Positions 25,968 to 35,889 of a stretch of 64,000 nt of DNA are shown piece after piece. Each line of letters starts with the position of its first letter. Position 1 is the stretch's first letter. The DNA is from Sphingomonas sp. Leaf67 (GTDB taxonomy: Bacteria; Pseudomonadota; Alphaproteobacteria; Sphingomonadales; Sphingomonadaceae), in contig NZ_LMLP01000001.1 in the NCBI RefSeq assembly GCF_001421965.1, positions 124,001 to 188,000 of the forward strand, given 5' to 3'. The notes under the pieces are model-generated. The model searched no databases. It saw only the letters and a program-made list of their open reading frames with translations, and had not been told where the DNA came from. Position numbers and translations under genes: made by a program.

Positions 25968-25970
25968 GTC

Positions 25971-25999
25971 TTGACGTTGGAACGATATGAGAACATTAC
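25971..25999 (+). promoter_or_regulatory. Candidate promoter for the 74-aa membrane protein
   Basis: TTGACG and CATTAC are separated by 17 bp on the plus strand, about 95 bp before the ATG at 26093. It is divergent from the rpsB promoter candidate. Confidence 0.35.
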
Positions 26000-26092
26000 A
26001 GGTCCAGAAGCGGATCATGGAACCGTGATCCGGCCGAGATGTTCGACAAATTGCGGTTTTTTGGAATCGCATCTGTTCCGGGGAGTTTTGAG

Positions 26093-26317
26093 ATGGCCCT
26101 GTTTGCTTACGCCTTGTTCGCCGCCGCGTTCATGATCGCCATGGGAACGATCGTCGCCACCATCCTGCCGGCGAGCGATCGCATCCTGCGCCTGCTGCGC
26201 CAGGGTCCGGAATGGTCGATCGATCCGCTGCCGCCGGTTCGCCTGACGTCGCGACGCGGCGTCATCCGGCAGCGCGCTGTTACGGTCGCGCCGCAGCCGC
26301 TTCGCGCTGCCGCCTGA
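26093..26317 (+). CDS. Small single-span membrane protein, unknown function
   Basis: A 74-residue protein preceded by GGGGAG. One strong hydrophobic segment fills residues 3-24 (LFAYALFAAAFMIAMGTIVA), followed by a basic cytoplasmic tail with several Arg residues. I do not recognise the family. Its last 38 bp overlap the 3' end of pssA on the other strand. The RBS, candidate promoter and clear membrane segment support a real gene; translation has not been shown. The upstream in-frame ATG at 26039 is less likely. Confidence 0.6.
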   Translation: MALFAYALFAAAFMIAMGTIVATILPASDRILRLLRQGPEWSIDPLPPVRLTSRRGVIRQRAVTVAPQPLRAAA

Positions 26318-27047
26318 TCCGGCCATAGCTGCGGATGCTGAACGGTAGCGTCGCCAGATAGGCGACGCATACCACCGTCAACGTCTGCCACGGGGCGGAT
26401 ACCAGTGCCGCGGCCACCACGACCAGTCCGACGATCGCTTCAAAGCGGATGTGGCGGCGAAGTTTAAGCGACGACCAGCTGAACGTCGCGAGGCTCGACA
26501 CCATTAAAAACGCGACGAATGCCACCCATGGCGCCACGATCCATGGCGAGCGAAAGATCGCCTCACCGCTCCAGATCCAGGCATAGAGCGGCAACATCGC
26601 AAGGCCCGCGCCGGCCGGCGCCGGAATGCCGGTCAGGAAACCCGCCGATTTATGTGGCTGTTCGGCGACGTCGATCCGCGCATTGAACCTGGCAAGCCGC
26701 AGCGCAGTGAACACAGCATAGATCAACGAGACGATCCAGCCGACGCGCGGTTCGTTGAGCAACGCCCATAGATACATGATCAGCGCCGGCGATACGCCGA
26801 ACGAGATCGCATCCGACAGCGAATCCAATTCCGCTCCGAACCGGCTCTCACCGCGCAACATGCGCGCGACCCGGCCGTCGATACCGTCGAGAACGCCAGC
26901 CAGCAGCACCATCAGCACGGCGCGTTCCCATTCGCCGCCGATGGCGAACCGGATACCGGTCAGGCCGGAACATAAAGCGAGCGCGGTGACCGCGTTCGGA
27001 GCGAGGGCACGCAGCGGAATACCGCGGACTGGCAGGGGGCGCCGCAT
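26280..27047 (-). CDS. pssA: CDP-diacylglycerol-serine O-phosphatidyltransferase
   Basis: This 255-residue membrane enzyme transfers serine to CDP-diacylglycerol to form phosphatidylserine. The CDP-alcohol phosphotransferase signature DGIDGRVARMLRGESRFGAELDSLSD is complete (D-G-x2-A-R-x8-G-x3-D-x3-D). Several membrane helices follow. It is the second gene after psd with a 2-bp gap, so the two steps to phosphatidylethanolamine are co-expressed. Confidence 0.95.
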   Translation of the reverse strand: MRRPLPVRGIPLRALAPNAVTALALCSGLTGIRFAIGGEWERAVLMVLLAGVLDGIDGRVARMLRGESRFGAELDSLSDAISFGVSPALIMYLWALLNEPRVGWIVSLIYAVFTALRLARFNARIDVAEQPHKSAGFLTGIPAPAGAGLAMLPLYAWIWSGEAIFRSPWIVAPWVAFVAFLMVSSLATFSWSSLKLRRHIRFEAIVGLVVVAAALVSAPWQTLTVVCVAYLATLPFSIRSYGRIRRQREAAAARP

Positions 27048-27049
27048 CG

Positions 27050-27781
27050 TTACTGCGCAATCCCGGAGGGCGCGGGCAGGCCCGGTCGACCAAGGACCGT
27101 CTCCCCGGCGACGCTGCGCTGGCCGAGCACGACCTGCGGCGCGATCCCTTCAGGCAGGAACACGTCGACCCGGCTGCCGAATCGGATCAGTCCGACCCGC
27201 TGCCCGGCGGCAACGAAGTCGCCCGATTTCACGAAACCGACGATCCGCCGCGCGACGAGTCCCGCGATCTGGGTGAAGCCCACCCGCTGGCCGTCGAGGC
27301 TCTCGACCACGACATGCTGGCGTTCATTCTCGTCGCTCGCCTTGTCGAGATCGGCATTCAGGAATTTGCCCGAAATATAGACCACCTGCCGGATCGTTCC
27401 GGCAATCGGGGTGCGGTTGATATGGACGTCGAACACCGACATGAAAATCGATACGCGCACCAGCGGCTGATCGCCGAGACCGTTCGGCCCGCGCAATTCC
27501 GGCGGCAGTTCGACGCGCTCGATCATCGTCACCAGCCCGTCGGCAGGCGCGACGATCAGCCCCTCGCCCTGCGGCGTGGTGCGGATCGGATCGCGGAAAA
27601 AGGCCGCGACCCACAAGGTGACCAGCGCCATCGGCCAGGCCAGCGTCTCCCACGCCATGAAAGCGAAGAAAGCGGTGACGGCGGCGGCGATGAGGACGTA
27701 TTTGCGCCCTTCGGGATGAACCGAGGGCCAGCGCCACTTGACGGTCGTGGTGCCGACCGCGGGCTTTTCGAGCGATGCCAT
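27050..27781 (-). CDS. psd: Phosphatidylserine decarboxylase proenzyme
   Basis: This 243-residue short-form decarboxylase converts phosphatidylserine to phosphatidylethanolamine at the inner membrane. Two N-terminal membrane segments precede the catalytic part with [21 protein letters not shown] and the self-cleavage site FGS in [13 protein letters not shown], whose Ser becomes the pyruvoyl group. The ORF runs upstream to 27967, but the ATG at 27781 fits the family. It is divergent from icd, 121 bp away. Confidence 0.95.
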   Translation of the reverse strand: MASLEKPAVGTTTVKWRWPSVHPEGRKYVLIAAAVTAFFAFMAWETLAWPMALVTLWVAAFFRDPIRTTPQGEGLIVAPADGLVTMIERVELPPELRGPNGLGDQPLVRVSIFMSVFDVHINRTPIAGTIRQVVYISGKFLNADLDKASDENERQHVVVESLDGQRVGFTQIAGLVARRIVGFVKSGDFVAAGQRVGLIRFGSRVDVFLPEGIAPQVVLGQRSVAGETVLGRPGLPAPSGIAQ

Positions 27782-27902
27782 GAAGCGTGGTGTACCCAAG
27801 GCGGGCCGTGCTGACAACCGCCGCGCATTCCCGACCCGGTTGATCCTTGCCAACCGACCCCGTAAGGCCGCGGCAATCGCAACAGACATCGAGAGCAGGC
27901 GC

Positions 27903-29123
27903 ATGGCGAAGATCAAGGTCAAAACCCCGGTCGTGGAAATCGACGGCGACGAAATGACCCGCATCATCTGGGCATGGATTCGCGAGCGGCTGATCCAGCC
28001 CTACCTCGAAATCGACCTCGACTATTACGATCTCGGCATCGAAAAGCGCGACGAGACCGACGACAAGATCACCGTCGACAGCGCCAAGGCGATCCAGAAG
28101 TACGGCGTCGGCGTGAAGTGCGCCACGATCACCCCCGACGAACAGCGCGTCGAGGAATTCGGCCTGAAGAAGATGTGGCGTTCGCCCAACGGCACGATCC
28201 GCAATATCCTCGGCGGCGTCGTATTCCGCGAACCGATCGTCATTTCGAACGTCCCGCGCCTGATCCCCGGCTGGACCAAGCCGATCGTCGTCGGCCGCCA
28301 TGCGTTCGGCGACCAGTATAAGGCGACCGATTTCAAGGTCCCCGGTGCCGGCAAGCTGACCATGAAGTGGGAAGGCACCGACGGTCAGGTGATCGAGGAG
28401 GAGGTGTTCGACTTCCCGGCCGCCGGCGTCGCCATGGGCATGTACAATCTCGACGAATCGATCCGCGATTTCGCGCGCGCGTCGATGAACTATGGCCTCG
28501 GCCGCGGCTGGCCGGTGTATCTGTCCACCAAGAACACGATCCTCAAGGCGTATGACGGCCGCTTCAAGGATATCTTCGAAGAGGTGTTCGCGGCAGAGTT
28601 CAAGGACAAGTTCCAGACCGCCGGCATCGAATATCAGCATCGTCTGATCGACGACATGGTCGCCTCGGCGCTCAAGTGGCATGGCGAATTCGTCTGGGCC
28701 TGCAAGAACTATGACGGCGACGTGCAGTCGGATCAGGTCGCGCAGGGCTTCGGTTCGCTGGGTCTCATGACCTCGGTCCTGATGTCGCCAGACGGCAAGA
28801 CGATCGAGGCCGAGGCGGCGCATGGCACCGTTACGCGTCACTATCGCCAGCATCAGCAGGGCAAGGCGACCTCGACCAACCCGATCGCGTCGATCTTCGC
28901 GTGGACCGGTGGCCTGAAGTATCGCGGCAAGTTCGACGATACGCCCGAAGTCACCAAGTTCGCCGAAACGCTGGAGCGCGTCTGCATCGAGACCGTCGAG
29001 GCGGGGCATATGACGAAGGATCTCGCGATCCTGATCGGTCCGAACCAGCCATGGATGACCACCGAACAGTTCTTCGAACAGGTTCGCGTCAACCTCGAAT
29101 CGGCGATGGGTTCGCAGGGCTGA
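27903..29123 (+). CDS. icd: NADP-dependent isocitrate dehydrogenase
   Basis: This 406-residue TCA enzyme oxidises isocitrate to 2-oxoglutarate. It is the homodimeric type II, eukaryote-like form: it starts [19 protein letters not shown], has [27 protein letters not shown] and [18 protein letters not shown]. The long in-frame upstream extension to 27738 is not protein-like; ATG 27903 is the family start. A terminator follows at 29151. Confidence 0.97.
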   Translation: MAKIKVKTPVVEIDGDEMTRIIWAWIRERLIQPYLEIDLDYYDLGIEKRDETDDKITVDSAKAIQKYGVGVKCATITPDEQRVEEFGLKKMWRSPNGTIRNILGGVVFREPIVISNVPRLIPGWTKPIVVGRHAFGDQYKATDFKVPGAGKLTMKWEGTDGQVIEEEVFDFPAAGVAMGMYNLDESIRDFARASMNYGLGRGWPVYLSTKNTILKAYDGRFKDIFEEVFAAEFKDKFQTAGIEYQHRLIDDMVASALKWHGEFVWACKNYDGDVQSDQVAQGFGSLGLMTSVLMSPDGKTIEAEAAHGTVTRHYRQHQQGKATSTNPIASIFAWTGGLKYRGKFDDTPEVTKFAETLERVCIETVEAGHMTKDLAILIGPNQPWMTTEQFFEQVRVNLESAMGSQG

Positions 29124-29150
29124 TCCACGCCGACCTGACGGTCGAATGAG

Positions 29151-29181
29151 CGGCGTCCATCCCATCGGATGGGCGCCGTTC
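29151..29181 (+). terminator. Terminator after icd
   Basis: A 12-bp stem with one T-G wobble (arms 29151-29162 and 29167-29178, loop CATC) is followed by TT. It lies 28 bp past the icd stop. Confidence 0.7.
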
Positions 29182-29229
29182 GTGCGTTAGCGGTTGCCGC
29201 CACCGTGTCGCATCCGCAACAATGCGCCC

Positions 29230-31005
29230 ATGCCGTTGCCGATTGATTCCACGCCGTTCAGCGATTCGCTGGTCATTCTGGGGGCCGCCGGCCTCGTCAT
29301 TCCTGCCTTTGCCCGGTTTCGCGTCAATCCGGTGATCGGGTTCATCCTCGTCGGCGTTCTTGTCGGTCCGTTCGGGCTGGGCGCGTTGGTCGACCGGGTG
29401 CCGTGGCTCTATCACATCACGATTACCGACCGGCATTCGATCGAGCCCTTTGCCGAATTCGGCATCATCCTGCTGCTGTTCTCGATCGGTCTCGAACTGT
29501 CGTTCAAACGGCTTTGGGCGATGCGGCGGCAGGTGTTCGGGCTGGGTGCCGCCGAGCTGCTGGGATCGGGTCTGCTGATCGGCCTTGCGCTGATGGTCAT
29601 GGGGCAGGCGAGCACCGGTGCGATCGGCCTTGGCCTTGCCCTTGCCCTCTCCTCAACCGCGCTGGTGCTGCCGATGGCAGGCACCACCGGGCCGGTCGGG
29701 CGCACCGCCTTCGCGATGTTGCTGTTCGAGGATCTGGCGCTCGTGCCGATCATCTTCGCATTGGGCGCGTTGGCACCGACCGCAACCGATGAGGGTTGGG
29801 TCGGCCTTGCCAACACGGCGCTATGGGGCGGGGTCAGCGTCGCGGCGCTGTATCTTGCCGGAAGGTTCATCCTGCCGAAGCTGTTCGCACAGGCAGCGCG
29901 GACCAAAAGTCCCGAATTGTTCCTGTCGGCCAGCCTGCTGGTGGTGATCGTCGCCAGTCTGGTCACCACCGCCGCAGGCCTGTCGCCCATCGTCGGCGCG
30001 CTGCTCGCCGGACTGCTGATCGCCGAGACCGAATATCATAGCGAGGTCGAGGTCATCACCGCGCCGTTCAAGGGGCTGGCGCTCGGCGTGTTCCTGATTA
30101 CCATCGGCATGAGCCTCGACATCGCGACGATCGTCGAGAATTGGCCCGAATTGCTCGGTGCGATCGCCGGGGTGGTGGTGGTGAAGGCACTGGTCACCAG
30201 TATATTGTTGCGGCTGAACGGCGTGCGCCCCGGCACCGCGACCGAAACCGGGCTGTTGATGGCCAGCCCGTCCGAAACGACGTTGATCGTGCTGGCGGCG
30301 GCGACGCAGGCGCAGTTGATCCAGGCATCGACCGCCGCCTTCTGGCAGACGGTCACCGCGATCGGCCTGACCATCACGCCGCTGCTGGCGATGCTCGGCA
30401 AGCGCGCATCGCGGCGGATCGAACGCCGGACCGGTAGCGAGGAATCGCCCCCGGTCGACCCGACCGGATCGGGCGTCGTCATCATCGGGTTCGGCCGGGT
30501 CGGTCGTCTGGTCGCGGAAATGCTCAAGACGCACGGCAAGCGTTATATTGCCGTTGACTCGGACATCGACAATGTCGCGTTGGCGCGGGCCGAGGGGCAC
30601 CCGATCCTGTTCGGTGACGTCGCGCGCTCGGAACTGGTCGATCGGCTCGATCTGGGCCGGGCCACCGCACTGGTACTGACGATGGATGATCCGGTGTTGA
30701 CCGTGCGGTTGACGCGGCGCGTGCGAGGGTGGGTGCCGAACCTCACGATCCTCGCCCGCGCCCGCGACGCCGCGCATGCCGCCGAACTCTACGCTGCCGG
30801 GGTGAGCGATGCCGTGCCCGAAACGCTCGAAAGCTCGCTGCAATTATCCGAAGCGGTGCTCGTCGATCTCGGCGTCGCGATGGGACCGGTCATCGCCTCG
30901 ATCCACGAAAAGCGCGACGAGTTGCGCCAGATGATCCGCGAACAGGCAAGCATCGAGCGCGAGCCGCGCATCCGGCGGCTGCGGCGGGTCGACGATCCGA
31001 CCTGA
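29230..31005 (+). CDS. KefB-type monovalent cation:proton antiporter (CPA2) with RCK-N domain
   Basis: This 591-residue protein has about 12 membrane helices in residues 10-390 (LLLFSIGLELSFKRLWAM, the catalytic-like LLFEDLALVP, LLAGLLIAETEYHSEVE). A cytoplasmic NAD-binding RCK domain follows (VVIIGFGRVGRLVAEML) to about residue 540 and a charged tail. The family exports K+ or Na+ in exchange for protons. Whether it is glutathione-gated as in E. coli KefB cannot be told. Start ATG 29230 is chosen over 29194. Confidence 0.9.
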   Translation: MPLPIDSTPFSDSLVILGAAGLVIPAFARFRVNPVIGFILVGVLVGPFGLGALVDRVPWLYHITITDRHSIEPFAEFGIILLLFSIGLELSFKRLWAMRRQVFGLGAAELLGSGLLIGLALMVMGQASTGAIGLGLALALSSTALVLPMAGTTGPVGRTAFAMLLFEDLALVPIIFALGALAPTATDEGWVGLANTALWGGVSVAALYLAGRFILPKLFAQAARTKSPELFLSASLLVVIVASLVTTAAGLSPIVGALLAGLLIAETEYHSEVEVITAPFKGLALGVFLITIGMSLDIATIVENWPELLGAIAGVVVVKALVTSILLRLNGVRPGTATETGLLMASPSETTLIVLAAATQAQLIQASTAAFWQTVTAIGLTITPLLAMLGKRASRRIERRTGSEESPPVDPTGSGVVIIGFGRVGRLVAEMLKTHGKRYIAVDSDIDNVALARAEGHPILFGDVARSELVDRLDLGRATALVLTMDDPVLTVRLTRRVRGWVPNLTILARARDAAHAAELYAAGVSDAVPETLESSLQLSEAVLVDLGVAMGPVIASIHEKRDELRQMIREQASIEREPRIRRLRRVDDPT

Positions 31006-31023
31006 CGTCCTGTCCGTGCAAAG

Positions 31024-31060
31024 AGCGCCGCCGCCGGCATCGATCCGGGGCGGCGCTGTT
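31024..31060. terminator. Terminator between antiporter and dehydrogenase genes
   Basis: A perfect 9-bp stem (AGCGCCGCC 31024-31032 with GGCGGCGCT 31049-31057) followed by GTT lies between convergent genes and may serve both. Confidence 0.65.
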
Positions 31061-31069
31061 CGTCGCTGC

Positions 31070-32119
31070 CTAGCCGCGACCGATCAATCGGCGGGCGATC
31101 GCATCGGCGACGTCCGAATGCGGCAGTCCGCTCGCGTCGCTTTCGTCCCACACCTCGACCAGCCGGTCGGGAATGCGCGCGATGCGGCTTTCGACCTCGG
31201 CACGGTCGCCCTGCCCCAGATATTCGAGCGCGACGTTGATGATGCCGCCGGCGTTGATGACATAGTCCGGGGCATAAAGGATGCCGCGCTCTTGCAGGCG
31301 CTTGCCGTCCCCTGCCGTCGCCAGCTGGTTGTTCGCGCCGCCGGCCACGGCCTTGCACCGCAACGCCGCGATCGTGGCCTCGTCCAGCACCGCGCCGAGT
31401 GCGTTCGGGCTGACGATGTCGGCCTCCAGCGTCAGGACCGATGCCGGGTCAGCGGTCGTGGCCCCCAGTTCGCTGGCCAGCGCTTCCGCCCGCGCTTCGT
31501 TGACGTCGGCCAGCGTCAGCACCGCGCCGTCCTTCGCGAGCAGCCGGGCAAGGCCACCACCGACCGAGCCGACGCCCTGTACCGCCACGCGCACGCCGCG
31601 CATGTCGTCGGTACCGAGCGCCCGCTTCGCCGCTGCGCGCACGCCGAGATAGACGCCCATCGCGGTGAACGGGCCGGGATCGCCGCCGGCATTGCCCGCC
31701 GCGACCGGCAGGCCCGACACATATTTGGTGGCGCTGGAAATAGTGATCATGTCGGCTTCGGACATGCCGACATCCTCGGCCGTCACATAGCGACCGCCGA
31801 GCGATTCGACCGCTCGACCGAACGCGCCGAGCAATTCGGGGGTCTTGGCCCCGCCCTCGGGCGCCAGAACCACGCCCTTACCGCCGCCCATCGGCAGGCC
31901 GGCCATCGCATTCTTGAAGCTCATACCGCGCGACAAGCGGAGCGCGTCGGTAACGGCCGCTTCGCTGCTGGCGTACCGCCAGAAGCGGACACCGCCCGCC
32001 GCCGGTCCGAGCGTGGTCGAATGGACCGCGATGACGCAGCGCAAGCCGGTCCGGTGATCCGAGAACAGGTGGATGCCTTCGTGATCGTCGAAGTCGGGAT
32101 AGCCCCAATCGGTTTGCAC
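31070..32119 (-). CDS. Leu/Phe/Val-type amino-acid dehydrogenase
   Basis: This 349-residue protein belongs to the Glu/Leu/Phe/Val dehydrogenase family. It has LGPAAGGVRFW, the catalytic Lys in GLPMGGGKGVVLAP, the nucleotide fold VAVQGVGSVGGGLARLL and GGANNQLA. It should reversibly deaminate a branched-chain or aromatic amino acid with NAD. The frame is open to 32188, but that part lies in the tRNA-His gene; GTG 32119 with GGAG upstream is the likely start. Exact substrate cannot be read from sequence; leucine dehydrogenase is the most common annotation. Confidence 0.88.
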   Translation of the reverse strand: MQTDWGYPDFDDHEGIHLFSDHRTGLRCVIAVHSTTLGPAAGGVRFWRYASSEAAVTDALRLSRGMSFKNAMAGLPMGGGKGVVLAPEGGAKTPELLGAFGRAVESLGGRYVTAEDVGMSEADMITISSATKYVSGLPVAAGNAGGDPGPFTAMGVYLGVRAAAKRALGTDDMRGVRVAVQGVGSVGGGLARLLAKDGAVLTLADVNEARAEALASELGATTADPASVLTLEADIVSPNALGAVLDEATIAALRCKAVAGGANNQLATAGDGKRLQERGILYAPDYVINAGGIINVALEYLGQGDRAEVESRIARIPDRLVEVWDESDASGLPHSDVADAIARRLIGRG

Positions 32120-32145
32120 GGTGGCGGCTCCAGCGCTGTAAGGGA

Positions 32146-32223
32146 TGGGGCGACCGACGGGACTTGAACCCGCAACTTCCGGCATCACAAGCCGGCGCTC
32201 TAACCAATTGAACTACGGTCGCC
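32146..32223 (-). tRNA. tRNA-His (anticodon GTG)
   Basis: A full cloverleaf is visible. The acceptor arm GCGACCG pairs with CGGTCGC, with the extra G at -1 opposite C73 that is specific to tRNA-His. The anticodon loop is CTTGTGA and the T arm contains GGTTCAAGTCC. The CCA end is encoded at 32146-32148. It lies just upstream of the dehydrogenase gene on the same strand. Confidence 0.97.
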
Positions 32224-32303
32224 GTGGAAGGGCGCGATTAGCCGGGCCGCACGCATCGGTCAAGCAGTGGCGTGCCGACAATCCTTCTGGCAGGAAAAAG
32301 ACC

Positions 32304-32981
32304 ATGGAAACGGTCCCAGCCCCTGCCCCCGCCCACCCGAATTTCGGCTCCGGCTTTCCGAGCGAGCCGGTCGTCGCGCATATCATGACCCGCCCGGGCG
32401 TGCAGCGCGTGCCCAGCGCCAGGCTGTCGCTGTTCATCCGGCGCGCGCTGATCCCGGCCGAGCTGTGCGAGGCGTTGATCGAGCGGATCGACGCCAAACG
32501 CCGCCCGTCGACGATCGCCGACGCGAATGGTGACCCGACCTTCCGCACCAGCGAAACCTGCGACCTCGATTCGACCGATCCGGTAGTCGCGGCGGCCGAG
32601 TCGCTGATCCTAGACTTTTGCGGCCTCGACCCCGCGCATGGCGAGCCGTTGCAGGGGCAACGCTATGCCGTCGGACAGGAGTTCAAGGCGCATACCGACT
32701 ATTTCGACCCGCACGGCGGCGACTTCGCGCGATATTGCTCGGTTGCCGGCAACCGGACCTGGACGGTGATGCTGTACCTGAACGAACCCGGCGCGGGCGG
32801 CGCAACGCGGTTCAAGGCGATCGACAAGATCGTCCAGCCCGAAACCGGCAAATTGCTGGCGTGGAACAACCTGCGCGCCGATGGCAGCCCCAATCCGGCG
32901 ACGTTGCATCACGGGATGAAGGTCCGCGACGGTAGCAAATATGTGCTGACGAAATGGTTTCGCGAGCGCCCGTGGGGATAG
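32304..32981 (+). CDS. 2-oxoglutarate/Fe(II) dioxygenase, prolyl-4-hydroxylase-like
   Basis: This 225-residue protein begins at ATG 32304 after AGGAAAAA. The double-stranded beta-helix carries the iron triad His/Asp in AHTDYFDP and the distal His in TLHHGMKV, and a basic residue for 2-oxoglutarate near GSKYVLTKW. The pattern NRTWTVMLYLN and GGATRF matches bacterial P4H-type proteins. The substrate is unknown. It is convergent with the TonB receptor gene and they share a strong terminator. Confidence 0.85.
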   Translation: METVPAPAPAHPNFGSGFPSEPVVAHIMTRPGVQRVPSARLSLFIRRALIPAELCEALIERIDAKRRPSTIADANGDPTFRTSETCDLDSTDPVVAAAESLILDFCGLDPAHGEPLQGQRYAVGQEFKAHTDYFDPHGGDFARYCSVAGNRTWTVMLYLNEPGAGGATRFKAIDKIVQPETGKLLAWNNLRADGSPNPATLHHGMKVRDGSKYVLTKWFRERPWG

Positions 32982-32985
32982 GCGA

Positions 32986-33017
32986 ACGGGCCGCCGGCAT
33001 CGCTGCCGACGGCCCGT
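32986..33017. terminator. Bidirectional terminator, hydroxylase / TonB receptor
   Basis: A 14-bp stem with one mismatch (arms 32986-32999 and 33004-33017, loop TCGC) lies between the two convergent stop codons. Confidence 0.75.
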
Positions 33018-33036
33018 CGATCCGTTCCGAACGGGA

Positions 33037-35853
33037 TCAGAACTGGGCGGTGATTCCCAGTGAGAACATCCGGCCGAGATTGTAGCGGTTGATATAGACC
33101 TGATTTCCGCCGAAATCCTGACCTTCGGAGAAGCGCGTACCGGTCAGGTTGCGGGCCTCTGCCTTCACTTCCAGCTGCGCGCCGGCGACTTCGATGCCCT
33201 GCCGTGCGACGAGGTCGAGGCGGATGCCCGGACGCTCGACGATATCGGGCTGGAACCCGCTGCCTGACAGGTTCGACGGACCGCGATTGGTCACGCGGTC
33301 GCTGGCATAGTTGAACAGCAAGGTCAGCTGCGACAGAGCCGCCGTATCTTCGACCCCCAGCTGGACGTTGACCAGATGGTCCGACTGGCCGGTCAGCGGC
33401 GCGCCGTCGCGGAACAGCGCGTTCGCCCGACCGAAGCCGGCCTGACAGCCGCCGATACCGGGCGATCCCAGCGCCGCCGCCGGGTTGGGCACGCAGGTGC
33501 CGTCCGCCGTAATCTGCGACTGGGTGTAGGTATAGTTCGCCAGCAGCAGCAGGCGGCGGGTCGCAAAGACATTGCCGAGACCGCTCAGCGGCACGTATTT
33601 CAGCGCCTCGACCTCGGCACCATAGAGCGTCGCCTTGGGCAGATAGGTGAAGCCGGTCTGCAACGTCGCGTCGGGGCTGGGATAGAAGCCCGCCTGTTCG
33701 ATCGGGTTGTCGATACGCTTGTAGAAGCCTGCAGCGGTAATGCGTTGATCGCGACCGAAGAACCATTCGTAGCGACCCTCGAGGTTCCAGAGCTTGGAAT
33801 CGCGCAGGTTCGGGTTACCGAAGAACAGGCGATCCGAGTCTGGATCGCGGAACTGCTGCGGGGCCAATTCGCGGAACTGCGGACGCGAGATCGTCTTCGC
33901 GCCACTGAGGCGAAGCTGCATGTCCGACGCGAAGTTCCACGTCAGCGTGCCCGCCGGCAACCAATAGGCATTCTTCAGGATCGTCGGCGTCAGATTGATC
34001 GGCGTGACCCGCTCGTTCGCCGTTTCGTACCGGACACCGGCCACGGCGCGCAGCCCGTCCGACACTTCCGCCTCGGCCTGCACATAGCCGGCATGGATTT
34101 CGAGACTGGCGTCATAGGCATAGGCACCGGCCTGGGTATTGAACTGCAGCTCGATCGTGCAGGCACCAGCACCGCGCTGCGGACAGGCGTTGAACAGCGA
34201 ATCGGGCGACAGCAGATAGTCGGGTCGCAACAGATTGTTCGGGAAACCGGGGGCGGTGCCGGCACCGTCGCTGGTCTGATAGTTGAACTGCAACCGGCGC
34301 GACGAACGGTCGGTGTTCGAATAGAAATAGCCGGTCGATACGGTCATCGGACGATCGGTCGGCAGCTTGTACGCGAGATCCGCCTGTCCGGTGTACAGGT
34401 CTTCGTTCAGTTCGCTGAACACGACGCTGGCAAACGGCGAGAAGCGCTGCGTCACCTGATAGGCACCGTTGCAGTTGAAGCCGCGCGACACCGGGGCATC
34501 GGTGACCGTGATCGGATAGCCGTTGGTGGTGCGGTTCGAGCACAGATAGTCGAACTGGCGTTCGTACGGCGCATTACGCTTCGAATTGGCGAAGGCACCG
34601 CGGGCGTCGAACTTCAGCGCGTCGGTCAGCTTGAATTCGCCGACCAGCTGGCTCTCGATCAGCTGGCGTTCGAACCAGTTGGTGTTCTGTTGAACGCGCA
34701 AGCCGCTGAAGTTGTTGTAATTGTCCGACGCCGCCAGACGACCCTGCTTCAGCGTGTCGTGGATGTAGACGTTGGTCCAGCGCAGCGTATTGTCGTTGAA
34801 CTCATAGCCCAACCCGACCAGCCCGTTGGCGACGATCCGGTTGTCGGTCAGCACGGTATGGAAGTCATTGCGGACCGTGCCATTTTCGCTGACGCTGTCT
34901 TGCTGGGTTGCGTCACGCGTCCGGAACGTATTCGACAGGCCGAGCGAGGCGATGACGCCCAGACGATCGCTGCCGACATCGAACACCGACCCGCCGGAAA
35001 TCTCGCCCGACAGGTTCGCCGGCAGCTGGTTGTTGGCCTGCAACAGCGAGGTCCGGGCATTGTCGAGCTGCGCGACCTGCGCGACCGGGATCAGGCCCGA
35101 TCCCTTGTCCGCATTGCGGATGAACGACGGCACGCCGCGCGTCCCGTCGTCATAGCCGATCCAGTCGCTCTTGCCGCCGGCATAGACATAACCGAGCTCG
35201 CTGGTGGTGACGGTATCGGCAGCGACCGATCCGCCGATCGACAGGAAGTTCTTCTTCGGGATCGCCTTCGACGTCAGGTTGATGACACCACCGCCGAATT
35301 CACCGGGAAAGTTGACCGAATAAGTCTTCTGCACCAGCGCCGACCCGACGATCGACGTCGGGAAGATGTCGAGCGGAACCGACCGGCGCAGCGGTTCGGG
35401 GCTGGGCAACGGCGAACCGTTGAGCAGCGACGACGAATAGCGATCGCCGAGACCACGGACATAGACGAAACCACCACCGACGACCGACAGCCCGGTCACG
35501 CGGGTCAGTGCGCCGGCGATGTCGCCGTCGCCGGTCCGGGCGATGTCCGCTTCCGACAGCACCGACACGATTTGCGGCGTGGCGCGCACGACGTTCGGAA
35601 TATTGCGGCCGACGACGACAATTTCCTCGCCGGCGGCTTCGTCGAAGCCGGGTGACGAGACTTCGGCCGGAGCGTCGGTCGTCGTGCCGTCCTGCGGCGC
35701 GGATGCCGCGGTATCGGGTTCGGTGCCGGTCTGGACGACCGGAGGCGTCGTGGTCGCCGGGGCGGCCGGCGTCGTCGACTGTGCCAGCACGGCCGGCGCA
35801 ACCAGTTGCGAGGTCAGGAGGAGGAGTGTTGCGTAAGCGCGGCGGTGCTGCAT
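33037..35853 (-). CDS. TonB-dependent outer-membrane receptor
   Basis: This 938-residue receptor starts at ATG 35853 with AAGGTGG upstream. A signal peptide (ATLLLLTSQLVAPAVLAQS) and an Ala/Thr/Pro linker precede the plug domain (about 100-230; LTRVTGLSVVGGGFVYVRGLGDRYSSSLLNG). The 22-strand barrel follows and ends in an aromatic strand with terminal Phe. The ligand is unknown. It lies 104 bp downstream of a beta-helix lipoprotein gene and is probably its functional partner, although an inverted repeat between them may reduce read-through. Confidence 0.93.
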   Translation of the reverse strand: MQHRRAYATLLLLTSQLVAPAVLAQSTTPAAPATTTPPVVQTGTEPDTAASAPQDGTTTDAPAEVSSPGFDEAAGEEIVVVGRNIPNVVRATPQIVSVLSEADIARTGDGDIAGALTRVTGLSVVGGGFVYVRGLGDRYSSSLLNGSPLPSPEPLRRSVPLDIFPTSIVGSALVQKTYSVNFPGEFGGGVINLTSKAIPKKNFLSIGGSVAADTVTTSELGYVYAGGKSDWIGYDDGTRGVPSFIRNADKGSGLIPVAQVAQLDNARTSLLQANNQLPANLSGEISGGSVFDVGSDRLGVIASLGLSNTFRTRDATQQDSVSENGTVRNDFHTVLTDNRIVANGLVGLGYEFNDNTLRWTNVYIHDTLKQGRLAASDNYNNFSGLRVQQNTNWFERQLIESQLVGEFKLTDALKFDARGAFANSKRNAPYERQFDYLCSNRTTNGYPITVTDAPVSRGFNCNGAYQVTQRFSPFASVVFSELNEDLYTGQADLAYKLPTDRPMTVSTGYFYSNTDRSSRRLQFNYQTSDGAGTAPGFPNNLLRPDYLLSPDSLFNACPQRGAGACTIELQFNTQAGAYAYDASLEIHAGYVQAEAEVSDGLRAVAGVRYETANERVTPINLTPTILKNAYWLPAGTLTWNFASDMQLRLSGAKTISRPQFRELAPQQFRDPDSDRLFFGNPNLRDSKLWNLEGRYEWFFGRDQRITAAGFYKRIDNPIEQAGFYPSPDATLQTGFTYLPKATLYGAEVEALKYVPLSGLGNVFATRRLLLLANYTYTQSQITADGTCVPNPAAALGSPGIGGCQAGFGRANALFRDGAPLTGQSDHLVNVQLGVEDTAALSQLTLLFNYASDRVTNRGPSNLSGSGFQPDIVERPGIRLDLVARQGIEVAGAQLEVKAEARNLTGTRFSEGQDFGGNQVYINRYNLGRMFSLGITAQF

Positions 35854-35889
35854 GACCGTTGATCCACCTTGTAATTCGTCAAAGAGCGA

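Noticed and set aside
32119-32188. N-terminal extension of the amino-acid dehydrogenase into tRNA-His
   Set aside because: The extra codons lie within the tRNA gene; GTG 32119 with GGAG upstream is a better start.
33376-35655. 759-codon plus-strand open frame opposite the TonB receptor
   Set aside because: Antisense shadow of the receptor gene; composition is Arg/Gly/Val-rich without motifs.
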